From: Notospermus geniculatus | Lineage: Eukaryota > Nemertea > Pilidiophora > Heteronemertea > Lineidae | DNA length: 64,000 nt | Direction: 5' to 3' | Assembly: GCA_002633025.1 (NCBI GenBank) | Contig: NMRB01000385.1 | Location: 337,715-401,714, forward strand | Part shown: one piece after another, positions 45,971-58,440 of the stretch | How positions within the stretch are numbered: the first letter of the stretch is position 1 | Layout of the letters: the number at the start of each line of letters is the position of its first letter | Translations under genes and position numbers: made by a program | Notes under the pieces: generated by a model | Told to the model about the DNA's origin: nothing | Seen by the model: only the letters and a program-made list of their open reading frames with translations | Databases searched by the model: none

Positions 45971-46530
45971 TTTGGTTGCTTCAACAGCTCAATCGAACGG
46001 TTAAAGCAAGGAGATTTTGGGCTATTTTCACCTCATAACACATCACCAACAAAAATGTAGAAAGGCTGCCATGATACATCCGGGACCTTTGTTGTTCACG
46101 AAGTCTTCCGACTTGTTTCCGAACAATTTAAAAAATATTTTTTAGCAAAATTGATACCATTGTAGACATTTTACAACATATATTTTATACATAAAGCCAA
46201 AATTTTATCTTAATAGAATTTTAGAATTATCTGTATTATTTTTAGATATTTCGGCAGGTGCCCGAAATGTCACGTGACACGCAATGTTCAAGATGGCAGA
46301 ACGCCATGAAACCGCAAGCTTTTGTGACAAATGGTTATAAAAGAACTCGTTTTCTGCAGTTTGTCTCCTCTGGACAATCAAAAAGGTTTGTATAACTTGT
46401 AGATTTCGATTACACTTGAGGTTGCACTCATCTGATGTCACTTGTAATGCGTATTTGTGGAGAAAAATGACCGAAGCTGCCGGTTCATTCATCTTAAATG
46501 ACATGTCTTCTTTCTTCTTGTCATGTTTTG
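45970..46530. other. No gene seen
   Basis: Non-coding sequence continuing the region upstream of WAC. A frame of about 196 codons on the minus strand crosses into the 46538 TIR element and has no recognisable domain. Confidence 0.5.
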
Positions 46531-46537
46531 TGGTATC

Positions 46538-47569
46538 CGGTCTTTTCGCCCCATTGACTTTTCGCCCCCATTCGCACCCAGTCAGTTCGCACCATCGGTC
46601 GGACTTTTCGCCCCCAAAAATTCGCCTCATAAATCCGTTAAAAAACATGAAAATGACGATATAGTAAGTAGCCACATGGATTTCATTTCCAGAACAACGG
46701 ACCCCGCGGCTGTCATTTGACAAGTTGTAAAGTGACACTTGAGTTGATTGAGGCGGCCTGACGATGTTTTGGCGGGAAACCGTGAGGGATATCATGAGAC
46801 GGGCGTCATCGCGCTGCCCGAAAACTCCCGCCGATATTTTTCACCAGCGTTCTGACGTATTTGGCTGTGATCCAGAAAGAGTATGCTTCAAAGTCATGCC
46901 AGTGTTGCTTGGTTGTTTCTTTCCATTAAACAGAATATTTACTGAGATTAGGCCTAGATGTTGAGGTTGCTAAAAGCCGTAGCAACGGTGCAGTTGCCAA
47001 CGATCTTTCATTTAATCAAGGCGAATCTTTCTCACACGAAGAAAACAAGCAAGGTAAAATGTATTTGGTTGTAATCCTGACAAAATATCCTTTCCAAAGA
47101 TGTATAACCATGCAGTGGGTGCTGCCCGAGGACCTGTATATTTACTTAATTCAAGAAAGATTGCCATCCCTTTTACTTCAGCACCATGCCTGACGATGTT
47201 TTGGCGGGAACCCTCAGTGACTGGGAAGACCACTGTTGCATATTCAAATGTATGTGACCTATTTTTACTGCATCATCCAATGGCTGAGGGGATAGCACAC
47301 TGGGATTCCCATGACATCATTGTGGCAACTATATTTGGCGCATGCCCTGACTCGGGTCTGATCAGCGGTTCGGATGTCGCATGGTCTGGCGCACTGCCAA
47401 GCATAGCCAGGGAATGAATCCATTTCATGATTTGTGGCTACTTACCATGGTCATTTTCATGTTTTTTAACGGATTTATGAGGCGAATTTTTGGGGGCGAA
47501 AAGTCCGACCGATGGTGCGAACTGACTGGGTGCGAATGGGGGCGAAAAGTCCATGGGGCGAAAAGACCG
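46538..47569. mobile_element. 1.03-kb element with about 125-bp inverted ends
   Basis: Left cggtcttttcgccccattga and right the inverse ending tggggcgaaaagaccg. The arms hold repeated ttttcgcccc and cattcgcacccagtcagttc. The interior has two direct copies of cctgacgatgttttggcggg (46758 and 47188). No transposase recognised. Confidence 0.82.
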
Positions 47570-47627
47570 TAATTCTGTTTTGTTACGTCACGTGACCTGT
47601 CATTTTACCCTTTTCGTTTCATCGGAC

Positions 47628-48063
47628 CACAGGGACTTGAGGCATGCATTGCAGGGGCCGTGGTGGGTGTGTTACAGAGGTCGGAACGAGTTTAGAATCC
47701 CCGATCAATGCCCAAAAAAAGGTCATCGATTGACGACGGAGGGGGCCGCAGCATGCGCATTGTATGTAGGCCTACAATAGGATTTCCATTATTGTGTGCC
47801 ATGGGCATGCATGGAGTAGGCCTAGGCCTAACGTCACTTCCGATCAGGGATTCTAAACTTTAGCCCAGAGGTCCTATAACACACCCTCGAGTTCGAGTAA
47901 AGCCCCGGTATACTAACGGAGGCCCCCCTATATTACCCAACCCTACGTTGTACCGGGCCTTTACTCGGGGGGGGGGGGGGGGNGGGGGGGGGGGGGGGTA
48001 TTGGACCTCTGTAGGCTAACACACCCACCACCCCTGCAATGCATGCCTCAAGTCCCTGTGCAC
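47628..48063. repeat. Inverted repeat around a G homopolymer
   Basis: accacagggacttgaggcat at left pairs with atgcctcaagtccctgtg at right. Inner arms: ttagaatccccgatca and tgatcgg..ggattctaaa-type. The run of about 31 G, with one N at 47983, lies at 47967-47998. Confidence 0.75.
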
Positions 48064-48570
48064 CAAAGTTATGGCAATTTTGAGTTATGTAATAACGACC
48101 GGCTTTTGTACGGCAATTGTAATAAAACAATGGTAGTAATTAAGAGCACACCACAGGTAATTTTGTTCATTTATTTTGATGTAGATCCCTTAATATAAAA
48201 ATTAGAAAATCTAAGTTGTACATAAATTCAACTTAAAATTTTCTCAAAATTGCCATAACTTTGGTTGCGGTGAACGGATATTGAAAGTGCAGTGTTTCCA
48301 GGAAATCAATCTTTTTAATCTTAAAATATCATCGAAATCCTCTAGAAATTGGGAAACTTATGTTTTCAATTTCAAGGATACTGATCTCACCCGGTTTTTC
48401 GAATCGAAGATCCTGTCTGTGGGTTTCCATGGCAACCGACTCAGCAGCTGCTTTGTTAGAAACGTCAAAAAATGAGATTTTCCAACTCTTCAATAAAAGT
48501 AAGTGGTGTTCTTCTTGATTGAAGAGCCTGAAAAGATCACTATTTCAGAATATGATGTATAATACTGCAC

Positions 48571-48769
48571 TGATAAAGTATATAAAGTCAATTTCCAGAA
48601 TATTTAGCAAATTTTCGACCCCAACCTGGGTCTTCTTCAGGCTGGAACTTTACAATAGTTTCATATTTACAATCAGTTTCATATTGTAAAGTTCCAGCCT
48701 GAAGAAGACCCCGGTTGGGGTCGAAAATTTGCTAAATATTCTGGAAATTGACTTTATATACTTTATCAT
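48571..48769. mobile_element. Near-perfect foldback element, 85-bp arms
   Basis: tgataaagtatataaagtca at left and its inverse ending actttatatactttatca at right; arms carry gcctgaagaagacccnggtt. About 28-bp spacer. Confidence 0.9.
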
Positions 48770-49074
48770 ATCGTGTGTCGATTTTTGTGCTCGCCTTCTT
48801 TTTGGTTATAATACTGCACTGTCATAGAAGGTGGCCAGTTGCCATGGAAACAACACTTGTTCAGCTTTTGAGATGTCAAACTCTGAAATTTAAGAAAAGT
48901 AAAAGTTTGAGTTGAAACAAGAAGACAGTGGAAGACCACACAAGTATAAAAAAGGTTTTTCGTTCACTTTCGACCGCAAAAGATCAACTGAAGAACATGT
49001 TTTCACTAAAACTCAGAAAATCAACAATCCTTGAAGGGAGGAGAAGCCGAGTCTTGACCTGAACTCAGGGTTTC

Positions 49075-49320
49075 CGCCAGAAAATATTGTGAGGGGGGCT
49101 TGCGGGCCCGGGGGAGCTCGAGGGGGGTGTCCCCCCTCAACCAAAAAAAATTTGCGATTTTGAACCTTATGCCATTATTTGCACATCACAATTGGTGAAA
49201 AACTGGAACTTTAAAAAAATATCACTACTCTGCAAAGTTGAGGGGGGGCTCAGCCCCCCTTGATGAACTTGAGGAGGGGCCTGAGGCCCCCCGCCCCCCC
49301 CCTCTGGCGGAAACCCTGGA
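49075..49320. repeat. ggtttccgcc repeat
   Basis: Inverted ends gggtttccgccagaaaat and ctctggcggaaaccctgg around gag-rich text. Fragments with the same end occur near 22918, 30610 and 36040. Confidence 0.65.
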
Positions 49321-49773
49321 ACTCAGTGAAGATGCAGCCTCCTGACATTCATCAATGTTATTTCCAGTAAACCTTGTTTCCAGGACAATACCTGGAGTGG
49401 ATCAACGTTGAAAACATAATTTCAGCAATTAAAAATATCGCCTGTGGTGCTGCCTAAATAAATTGTTCGTATAGAATTTTGCATTCCCAGGCCCACAAAC
49501 TATAAGTTCGAAGTTAGGTGCAGCTGGTTTATGTCATCCTGTGCACGTTCATACAGTGTAGGTATCAGACATACATGTAATGGTAGATAGCTGTAGCATA
49601 AATAATGGTAGGATGTGGATGGATGGCTTCAGTAGCATTATTTTGTTCATGTTTAGCTGATGCCTATCTTCTTTAAAGGAGCACAGTATGCAATCTACAA
49701 CGTAGGTAGTCCCTGGGGTTGGAGAGTGGCACACACGCCAATGGTGGCGCCGACTGTCGCAAAAAAGTGGCAA

Positions 49774-50135
49774 TAGAGGTTTCCCACTGAGGTAACACGG
49801 TGGCCGCCATATTGGCCGTCAAAATGAAGCCATAGAGGCTGCCATCTTGTTCTTCGTTCAAAAGTTTAGCGGCCCGTACACACCACTGGGAGCATAAACT
49901 CAACAAATCACTTTACCTCTCACAGTTTCTGAGCATAAAAGTAGTTGGTCTGGTGTGAAAACCGGGTTGAAAACAAAGCGAATCGTCCATACGGTTTGAT
50001 GTAGACAGTGGTGGAAGAGGTCCGATGACTGCCGACAACGTCCAAACTGCATCAAAAATGCTGTGTTGATGCTGTGACGTTGCGTCATTTGACGGCCAAA
50101 ATGGCGGACATTTTGAGTTGTGATGTCACGTGGGA
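49774..50135. mobile_element. tagaggtttccc MITE, third copy
   Basis: Aligned throughout with 23699-24063; right end decayed (gtgggatctat). Confidence 0.8.
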
Positions 50136-50467
50136 TCTATACCGGGCTCCTTTAAATCTTGGGTCAGATTTAAGGAAATATTTGGATGTGTTCAGGCAGC
50201 TGGCATTGCTGATTACCATGGCTCATTAAAATTGGCCACCAAGGAAGCAGTGCATGTTTGAAATTACGGTACGGGTGCTATACTACATGTAGTACCTGTA
50301 GGCTGTCGAACAGGAAATGATCGGCAGGACCAGGGTAAAAAAAGCCACTGTATTCATTTCAGTGACTGCTTCGTTCGCTGACGTTAGTAATGAGTAGTGT
50401 AAAATCTACCGCTCGAATCTGAATACATTTTAGAGAGCTCAGCCGGCAGTTTTTCGATGGGTGCTCA

Positions 50468-52405
50468 GGGTTCTCCACAGGGTTTGAAACAGACCGGGCG
50501 CTGGTGGCGTCACACGGTTACTGATATCGGAAGCTGCTGCCGCACGCGCGTCCTCGGGAGGGGGGGGGCTGGGGCCTCCACAGACAAATTTCAAATGTAC
50601 AGTACAGGCCAAAATTAAAGTCCACTTGCTGTGCACGTGCCACGTGAACGCTGCGCGCGGGCCACCCACCGACGGCGCGTCGTACGTGCACGTCACACAC
50701 ACAGCGTCTTCTACAAGCCGTGCATGGGCCATGCACGGGACGTGCGCCGACTGCGCAGTGCACAAATCATGCCGTGCGCCGTAAGCGCACGTGTCAGGCA
50801 CCGACTGTGCAGTGGCTCTGAAGGGGCATTTCAGAATGGCATTTTTGTGACACTGCCGCCTTTTTTGTTGATTCTTTGCCGGGAAGCTGAAGCTGCAGCA
50901 TCGGAATGACTGGAGACATGGGAGAGGATACACAACTCGTGTCTCAGCGCCGCCTACGGCTAATTGAGGTAACGTCAAAATGTGCATGCGCAGTAGAGAT
51001 CGTTCCCCTCAACAAAGCCATTCCGGTACCTACCTGTGCTGAAAAACACCGAAGTTGTGACCTTTGATCTTGTTAAATATGAGAACGGATGGGGGAATGT
51101 CCTCTGGGTATAGTAGTCCTGCTGTGTATTCCTCATTTCGCATTGCTTCATAGGCCTACACGCAGAAGAAAACGTCGCCAAAACACCCAACAGACTGCAT
51201 GCCACGGCGGCCTATGATTGACAGCTGTCATCTCTGAGGTGTTTATCATAACACGTGTTCAGTCACAAAAGCATGCTATAAACACGCAAAAACATCAGTT
51301 TTACTCAATATTTTTCTTTCCTTTATAGTAAACGAAATATGTGCTATTTTTTTAAGTGTAGATCACAATATTTTTTGACCATTTTTAAAAAAATTATGCA
51401 AAATAATCTGAAACTCCGCCCACCAGCGATCCAAATAGGCCTACGGTAACGGAAGGAAGTGATGTGGCCTAGCGACGAACCTTGTAAACACGGTCGTAAC
51501 TAGTCATGATTAAACCCAAATTTTGATCTGGTCCTGTTTGTAAGTTCGTTAGTTGGTAAAAATGTGGCATGTGTTTTGTTTCCTGCATAGGAAGGGACGG
51601 CAACTGCCCTAATATTTTGTTTTTGACCAACGTTTCACCACATTTCATCACGATTCTATGGGTTTTTCCCGGGGGTTTTTTGCCGTCATGTTGATGTTCG
51701 CGGATGTATACATCAAAATCGGCCCACAATCCTTGCTCTAAAACATCGTTTTTCCACCAAAATTAGTCAATTTTTTAACTGTCAACCAGAGATGAATACC
51801 TGATATTTTAAAGACAAGCCTTGATTCATGAAAACTATCAAACCCTCGTCGATAAGATGAGATTGTTGTGAGAATCTCAGTGTGACTGTTTGGGCGAAGC
51901 CTGCACCATGTCGGCATGTGCACACCGTGGTAGGCCGACATGGGGTGTGCGGGGGAATATCGCCCAAGAAATGGAAATCTATCCCGTGGCGTGTACTGCG
52001 CACGTACTGGGCACTTAACACACAGTGTACTTTACTACACTGCGCGCCTCCCTCGCGCGGCCCTTGCGTCGGAGGTGCGAGGGACTGTGTAGACGGCGCG
52101 CAGGGTAGAATCTCATGCATTGCGTGAGACGTGGACGTCCCGCGCGCAGGATACGCAGCGCGGTGGACTTTAATTATGGCCTGTACTGTATAGAAGCCCT
52201 GAAATGCGATTTCCCGGCATTTCGGAACGTAAATCAGCTCCCGTCGGTGCTTGGAAAACCTCAGTGTTATTTAAAGTGAATAATTTTGACTGGGCGGTGA
52301 TTTTTTTTTGACCGGGCGGCAGATTTTTAGACCGGGTGCTAAGGTCAATCCTGCGTTTTAGAACGGGCACCGCGCCCATTCTGTTACACTAGTGGAGAAC
52401 CCTAC
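50468..52405. repeat. gttctccacaggg repeat, split by an insertion
   Basis: Halves 50468-50597 and 52191-52405 together align with 19889-20226. Confidence 0.85.
50600..52188. mobile_element. Tc1/mariner-like element, 1.6 kb, apparently non-autonomous
   Basis: 26-bp ends begin cagtacaggccaaaattaaa and the inverse, with one mismatch, flanked by TA on both sides. The start resembles Tc1 termini (CAGTGCTGGCCAAAA, family knowledge). I found no DDE transposase frame; the longest open frames are low-complexity or unrecognised. CG-rich acgtgc/gcacgt words fill both subterminal regions. Confidence 0.8.
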
Positions 52406-52432
52406 TGAAAACTAGGTGCTGATTCTTTGAAG

Positions 52433-52662
52433 TACTGTAAAGCAAGATAATTTCGCGGATGGAAATTTTCAGGAATCACGATTTATAGGCATATTCACGG
52501 CAGGATATTTTCGCGAGTCTCTGCCATTTTTTTCAGTTTTTTTCACGGACCTTATTTATCACTTGCCTGTATTTATATTTGCGACAGGAAATTTTCGCGA
52601 CTCATACACATCGCGAAATTCGCGAAAATTTCCTGCACGCGAAATTTTCATGCTTTACAGTA
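52433..52662. mobile_element. cgcgaaaattt MITE
   Basis: tactgtaaagcaagataatt at left, gaaattttcatgctttacagta at right. Confidence 0.8.
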
Positions 52663-52709
52663 CCTTTGTGTTAGGCAAGCATTTTGGAAACCTTCACGAG
52701 GTCCGAATC

Positions 52710-53105
52710 GGTTAATGTTGTCCTGGGTATAACAGAAATATAGCCAGGTTCAATGTCGCCACACAAAACTATAGGTGGGTATAGTTCAATCTACAATAAG
52801 TATACCCAGATTGGATACAGCACCTGAAGACGAGATTGTTCTCACAAATGTCACATGACCACAAGCATGACAAATCGAAAAACATGTTTTCAATTCACGC
52901 ATTTGTCACGAACATGCTGCCCAGGTATACAACAGAAGTACCAATCGCATGTGGTCCTGTTGATCACACGAGATCCGTTCGTAACTCGTTCCTAGGCTCA
53001 AAACTACGGTACTACTGGGTCTACTTTTGTAGATCGAACTATACCCTCTGGGACAACATTGAACCTGGGTATATTTCTGTTATACCCAGGATGACATTGA
53101 GCTTA
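52710..53105. mobile_element. TIR element (ttgtcctgggtata)
   Basis: ttaatgttgtcctgggtata and tatacccaggatgacattga are the ends; related to 2412-3454. Confidence 0.7.
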
Positions 53106-53106
53106 A

Positions 53107-53407
53107 CCGCAGGGCTTGAAAAATTCTCTGGAGCCTACATGCCCAGTCATGCCAGTCGGGCAACCTGTCTTTTCAGTTTTCAGGTTTTTAGATGCCCAGC
53201 TCATCTTGATGGATGCCCGAATCCCTTGGTTTGGTTGGTTGGAAATCTACTTTAATTTTTGTTCATTTTTTGAGTGGGATCCAATTAAGAGTTGCCCAGT
53301 CGGGCATGTTGTATTTGGCTGAAAATTGGTTTTTGTTGCCCAGGTGGTTGAACAGGTTGCCTGTGGGCATTCGGGCATGTCATGTATGTGATTTTTCGAG
53401 CCCTGAA
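53107..53407 (+). repeat. Interspersed repeat (gcccgactgggcaa family)
   Basis: Inverted relative of 37445-37722. Confidence 0.8.
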
Positions 53408-54329
53408 CCGATTCGGCTTCACGAGGCTTAATGGCCTGTGGGTCCTCTGCTGGCGTTCTCCTAAGGTCAGGTCAGGTGAAGCGCTAGGTTGAGCTGCTCC
53501 TTGTCCTGTCCAATAAATGTCACTTTTTTGCTGCATCTGACCTTTTTATTGGAATTTCATGTTGCTGTATTGCAAACAGAGGGTGAAAAGAAGAGGGAAA
53601 GAAGATTATGGTGTGAGAAGAACATCATGGACTAGGCCTAGGCCTACCGGTACATACCCTTATTTTACGGCTTCCAGTCGGTTGTGTGTTTTTTTCGTGG
53701 GCCACTGTTGCTCTAGGCCTATTCCAAACAGAGGGGCAGACACCAACACTCTGTAGTCTGTGAGAGGATGCATTGGCCATACGTGGACAATGCATCCTCT
53801 CACCAACCACCCATTCTGCCACTTAGTTACCATCCACATTGACTACAACCATTCCACCTTGGCGGCAGAGTCGGTTGGCGTTCGCCTGTCGCTGTAGCTA
53901 GGCCTTAGGCCTATACGTTCCGCCGCCTTTAGTTCTTCAGGGGCATACCTTCCGTTTTCAGTTATTTTTGAACTTTATCACTCATTGTTGCGCAAAACAA
54001 CCATCTATTCAGAAACAAATCCTCTAAAGATCCCTACCCCCACCCTGGTTCCGTTAACTCTGGATAGGGACAGTGTTATCTTAGATAAATGCTACTTGTC
54101 TTAATTAAATGCCACAAGCATTTTCTTCATCAGCGTTACTTAATAAATACTACTTCATTTCACAGCTTGACGCTGTTGCTCTGACAATTTCCACGCAATA
54201 TGCCTTCGCCCTACTTTGTCTTCGATATACACTCTTCAACTCGCCGAGCAGAATGTTCTATTAATAAATTCGTTTTCCCGCAGCGTGGTCGCTTTGGATA
54301 ATAATGTATATCGTACCTCAAGAGAGAAT

Positions 54330-54445
54330 CCGTGAATATGATTGGCCGAGACGCGTCACGTGAGCGGTGAACATTTTTCAATGTCTCCCGCTCAAGATGC
54401 AATGTCCACCGCTCACGGAAAACAAAATGGCGGGCGTTTTTTTCG
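54330..54445. promoter_or_regulatory. Possible promoter-like patch
   Basis: Within about 100 bp: gattggccgag (inverted CCAAT), gtcacgtgag (E-box) and aaaatggcgggcg (YY1-like), in CG-containing sequence. It lies upstream of WAC on the minus strand, so it could hold the missing 5' end. No exon was recognised beside it; CCAAT and YY1 words also occur in repeats here. Confidence 0.2.
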
Positions 54446-54945
54446 TTTGACCGCTTCGAATATTTGAAGTCGCATATTAGGCTATCGAGCTCCGATTAAA
54501 TCATATTCTGGTGTCGATTGGCGTAGTATCAGCATGTTTAGCACGAATACATGAAAAAGGTTGAGTGGAATACAGGGAATAGCATGTTCAACAGTCACAA
54601 ATTCTAGGCCTACCGGTCCGCACAGCCCGTGTTGATGTCAGCGCCTGGCAACCAAGTTCAATCGCAGCAGCGCAAGGCACGTGGAGTGGACTGCCAAGTT
54701 TAACAGTACTCTTACGCAATGTAGGCCTAACGAAATGATACTTTGTCACATTTGGAAGAATATTACCACCTTTCCTTTGTCATTTAACTCACTAAGGCCT
54801 AGACTAGCACAGCCACAGCTTTTTAGCAAGGGATTTTTTTTCAAATCGTGGTTGACCATGATCTGTCGTCTTCACGCATTCCGCCGCTGCCGGGCACAGC
54901 CGCAGGGACGGGTTGTGACACATACATTTACACCGGTACGATATA

Positions 54946-55086
54946 GAAAATGGCACCCTTTCATGTCGGGGGACAGACCGAAATGTCACCCCTCGAAAAA
55001 ACATTGTTGACCTCGGCGGCCTCGGTCAACAATGTTTTCTCGGGGTGACATTTCGGTCTGTCCCCCTCCATGGCGGGCGCCATTTT
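54946..55086. repeat. Palindrome (gacagaccgaaatgtcac)
   Basis: gggggacagaccgaaatgtc and gacatttcggtctgtccccc pair; aaaatggc/gccatttt at the outer ends and a perfect gaggtc/cggcctcggtcaac centre. Confidence 0.85.
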
Positions 55087-55111
55087 CTTAATGCCACAGG
55101 TCGGGACGTCA

Positions 55112-56365
55112 CGGGTATTCGAAAACGCTGGATACTGGAGACTGGAGAGCGGACAATGGAGAGCGTCATTGTTCTCCGCCACCTGGATCAACATCGCATC
55201 TAGGATATTTCAGTAACAGGTATAACTCCAGAAGTGGAGTACAGAAGGTAGTGCTGTGCTGATCATAGGTCTGTTTTGGTCCTAATGTTGATTGTTTAGA
55301 AAAAGTTTTCTGCGCACCCAAGGTGCATTTTGTACTTGTTGGAAGAAACATAAATTGAAATTGAAATAGGGTACCTACAGCGTGGCCCAGACTTTTTCAC
55401 ACCAAACTATATGGAAACAGCATTGCACAGACTAAAATGCAGTTCGTACAATATCTTTCCCAATTGAAGGTTACCTGAAACGGTTTTATCAACTTCTGAT
55501 TATCTGCATAATACTGTAGAGCATTAATCAGGCATCCGGAAACTGAAAACCGCGTGAAAATCGGATCATCCATTTCCAAGTTATGGGAATTTAAAAAGGA
55601 TGACTACACACCCTAACAACCATGTCAGGCAGCGGTGAACAGCACATTTGATGTCACTGGATTTTTTAAACATATAAAAAACATTAAAATAACTCATTTA
55701 ACTCGGGCAGTTAGGTGTAGTTTCGATGTACTAGTATTTTTCGTGTTCAGTCAGTCGTACTGCAGTTATTTCCTTAATATTGATTCTGAGGACAATATTT
55801 GGATTTCTGGACAGCACAATTGACCTCACGAACCCACCGCCTGGACAGCCATGGATACCAAGTTGTTTGGTTGTCATGCAGAAACACACCTGAAATTTGG
55901 TATAACACAGTTATTAATGATCCAATCTTCATGCAACTTTCACTGAACTGTTTTCTACTCAAACTACTTTTCAGAGAAAAAAATCATGGAATGCGTTTCA
56001 GGTAACCTTTAAGGGCATGAGGAAAATGTAGGCCACCTTGTGGATATTTTAATTGGGCTTCAATGGGAAAATCATGGCTTTCTGGCACATTTTACAGACT
56101 GGGCTGGGCAGACCAGAAGTTGGATGAGCCATAAAGAAATGATTAATGTGGGATCGACCAGAAACAGGCATAGGACTTCTAGTTATGCAGTAGGGGGATT
56201 GGATGTCACATTGAGAGGGAACATTGCGTCCCGATTGATTCGAAAACCCTATAATGTTAAGGAAGGCTCGCCCCAGTGGTGTATGTGAATCCTGGTGGCG
56301 GAGAACAATGACGCTCTTCATTGTCCACTCTCCAGTCTCCAGTGTCCAGGGTTTTCGAATACCCG
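55112..56365. mobile_element. 1.25-kb element with about 80-bp inverted ends
   Basis: cgggtattcgaaaacgctgg at left and the inverse of ccagggttttcgaatacccg at right; gtcac just outside each end may be a target duplication (the right one after one extra base pair). The interior is unrecognised. Confidence 0.75.
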
Positions 56366-57537
56366 GTCGTCACAGGTTCATCGTCGGTTACAAATGCTCC
56401 AAACTTCGACTCGACAAATTTTTATATTAGTTTACCTCATAGTTCTGATACACACCGATCCTGTACGCTTTAAATGCCCGTCTTCCTCCTGTAAATTCAG
56501 TCTAAGGCGACAAAATTAGAGGCAAAATTTCCCGTCCAAGATCAAAATGATGGCTGTGAAACGCGTATGTAATAGCAAACTTCCCTGGTTTGCCGCTACG
56601 CGGCGACTGGTTTCCTTACGTCCAGCACGTGCCCATCGCGTTCGTCCATCTGATTGGCCGCTGCTGGCGCAGGTAGTAAGTTAGGAACCCATGATAATAC
56701 CTTTCTATTTTTAACATGGGAAACCCCTTCGTAATTGGTGGATTTCCTCCTGGGTCAAATGTAGGTCACTTCTATCTGCATTCCGGTACGTCAGCCGTAT
56801 TGAGAATTAAATAACCGTTAAATAACTAACATTATTTATATAAAATTCCCAAATGATGTCACTAATCCCCCTCCCCCCCCCCAAATGGCGGTCAGTATTG
56901 GTCCTACCAACCAAGCCACGTCCGATTGCAGCGCGCATGTTGATAGGATCAGGTACTAGTCTAGGTAAGCCGTACTGAGTCATATCGGAGGTAGAAGAAG
57001 GTCGGTATGATTAATCATAGCCAAAAACCGACACAAAGATAATGGTCACTATGGGACCACGTGAACCTAAATTTCCCAACTGTTTCACCCACCTATAACA
57101 TGTATAATGTCATTCCCCCAAATCATGATAACTGAACGGAAACAATCAGTTAATTTCATAGCAGTTGTCACTTTGTCTCTTCCGCCTACACCTGTTAACC
57201 GTCATATACAATAGGATCCGCAAAAGTCATCACTCTCGGGACCAAGCTTTTTAGCTCACCCGTGAGCTCTTACAATGGTGCAGCGTCCGTCGTCTGTCGT
57301 CGCCCGTCGTCCGTTAGCAGGGCACGTTTTGTAACCGCTGGGGCTGTTGATCTGAAACTTGGTACATATATACCCCTTGGTCAGATGAACTATGACACAA
57401 AGTTTCGGTCCGATTCGATTCTTTGCTTGGCCTTCAGGTGGCCAAAACCAAAAACACAAAAAGTGCAATAACTCCTGAACTAATGACTAATGACTCCAAA
57501 TTTTTATCATAGGTGTATCGTATTAGGATACATAACA

Positions 57538-58430
57538 TCAAAAATTCATAAGCGAGCGAAAAATGTACAACTAAAATTCATCAAAAACACCAACTTTCTA
57601 CATCCAATTATGTGCTTAATCTCCAACCGATTGAGACAATTTTGGTGTCATTCTGTCTGGCGTCCCTTTTCCGAAAAGATTGATGAATCAAACACATGTA
57701 GTAAATATTACTCTGTAGATGAGACAATTCAACACTATTTTGTCCCAGTCCACACCGCCGCGACGAATGGTGGTCTCGGGCAAACCTATCCCGCTAGACG
57801 GCGCCACTAGTAATTGTAAACAACAGCGATCACTGCGCTGCCACTGTCGCTGTCAATCATCCTGGTCACCGTGGCTACGGCGGAAGTAGCCACGTGATCG
57901 CATGTATATTAAGTACAATCTTTCGGCACTGGGTAATTTTACTGCTGTCATTTCAACGTTGAATCTAAATACGCAAGTTTATAAGTCATGTCCACAACAC
58001 TCTAAACCGTTACCAAGATTTTATTACAGCTGATTTCCGAGAAACGATTCCAGCCAATGGGAACACAGTAGGCGGAGTTTGTAAAGAAATCACGTAAATT
58101 TGTGGCGGGCTTTATGCAAATAAGGCAAAGCGCCACCTGTCGGTAACTTAAGTACCGTGAGTACTGTGTACCCGTGGGGACCATTCGTCGCGAGTGCTTG
58201 GGACCCATGAAACATTGGTTACTTCAGGGCCATCTGTCAACATAATTTGGGACTTAGCTCTAGATTTTAGGTTTGGAAATGAGAGAGCACATCTCAAGCT
58301 TCCGTTTGATGGCGAGTTCAACGAAATTCGATGGATATTACGCACTCTACAGAGCTGAGAAAAGGAGGCTTTTTCGTGAAATTTCAGTATGTTGTACATT
58401 TTTCGCTCGCTTATGAATTTTTGATAACAT
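57538..58430. mobile_element. 0.9-kb TIR element nested in the composite repeat
   Basis: Ends tcaaaaattcataagcgagc and its inverse, about 38 bp, flanked by taaca on both sides. Removing it restores continuity of the surrounding repeat. No transposase recognised. Confidence 0.8.
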
Positions 58431-58440
58431 AATATATAAC

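Noticed and set aside
46205-46795. A 196-codon minus-strand frame
   Set aside because: It crosses the left end of the 46538 TIR element; no domain, no splice support.
50439-50987. A 182-codon minus-strand frame rich in Cys, Arg and His
   Set aside because: It runs over the junction between the host repeat and the inserted Tc1-like element, so it is not one ancestral coding sequence.
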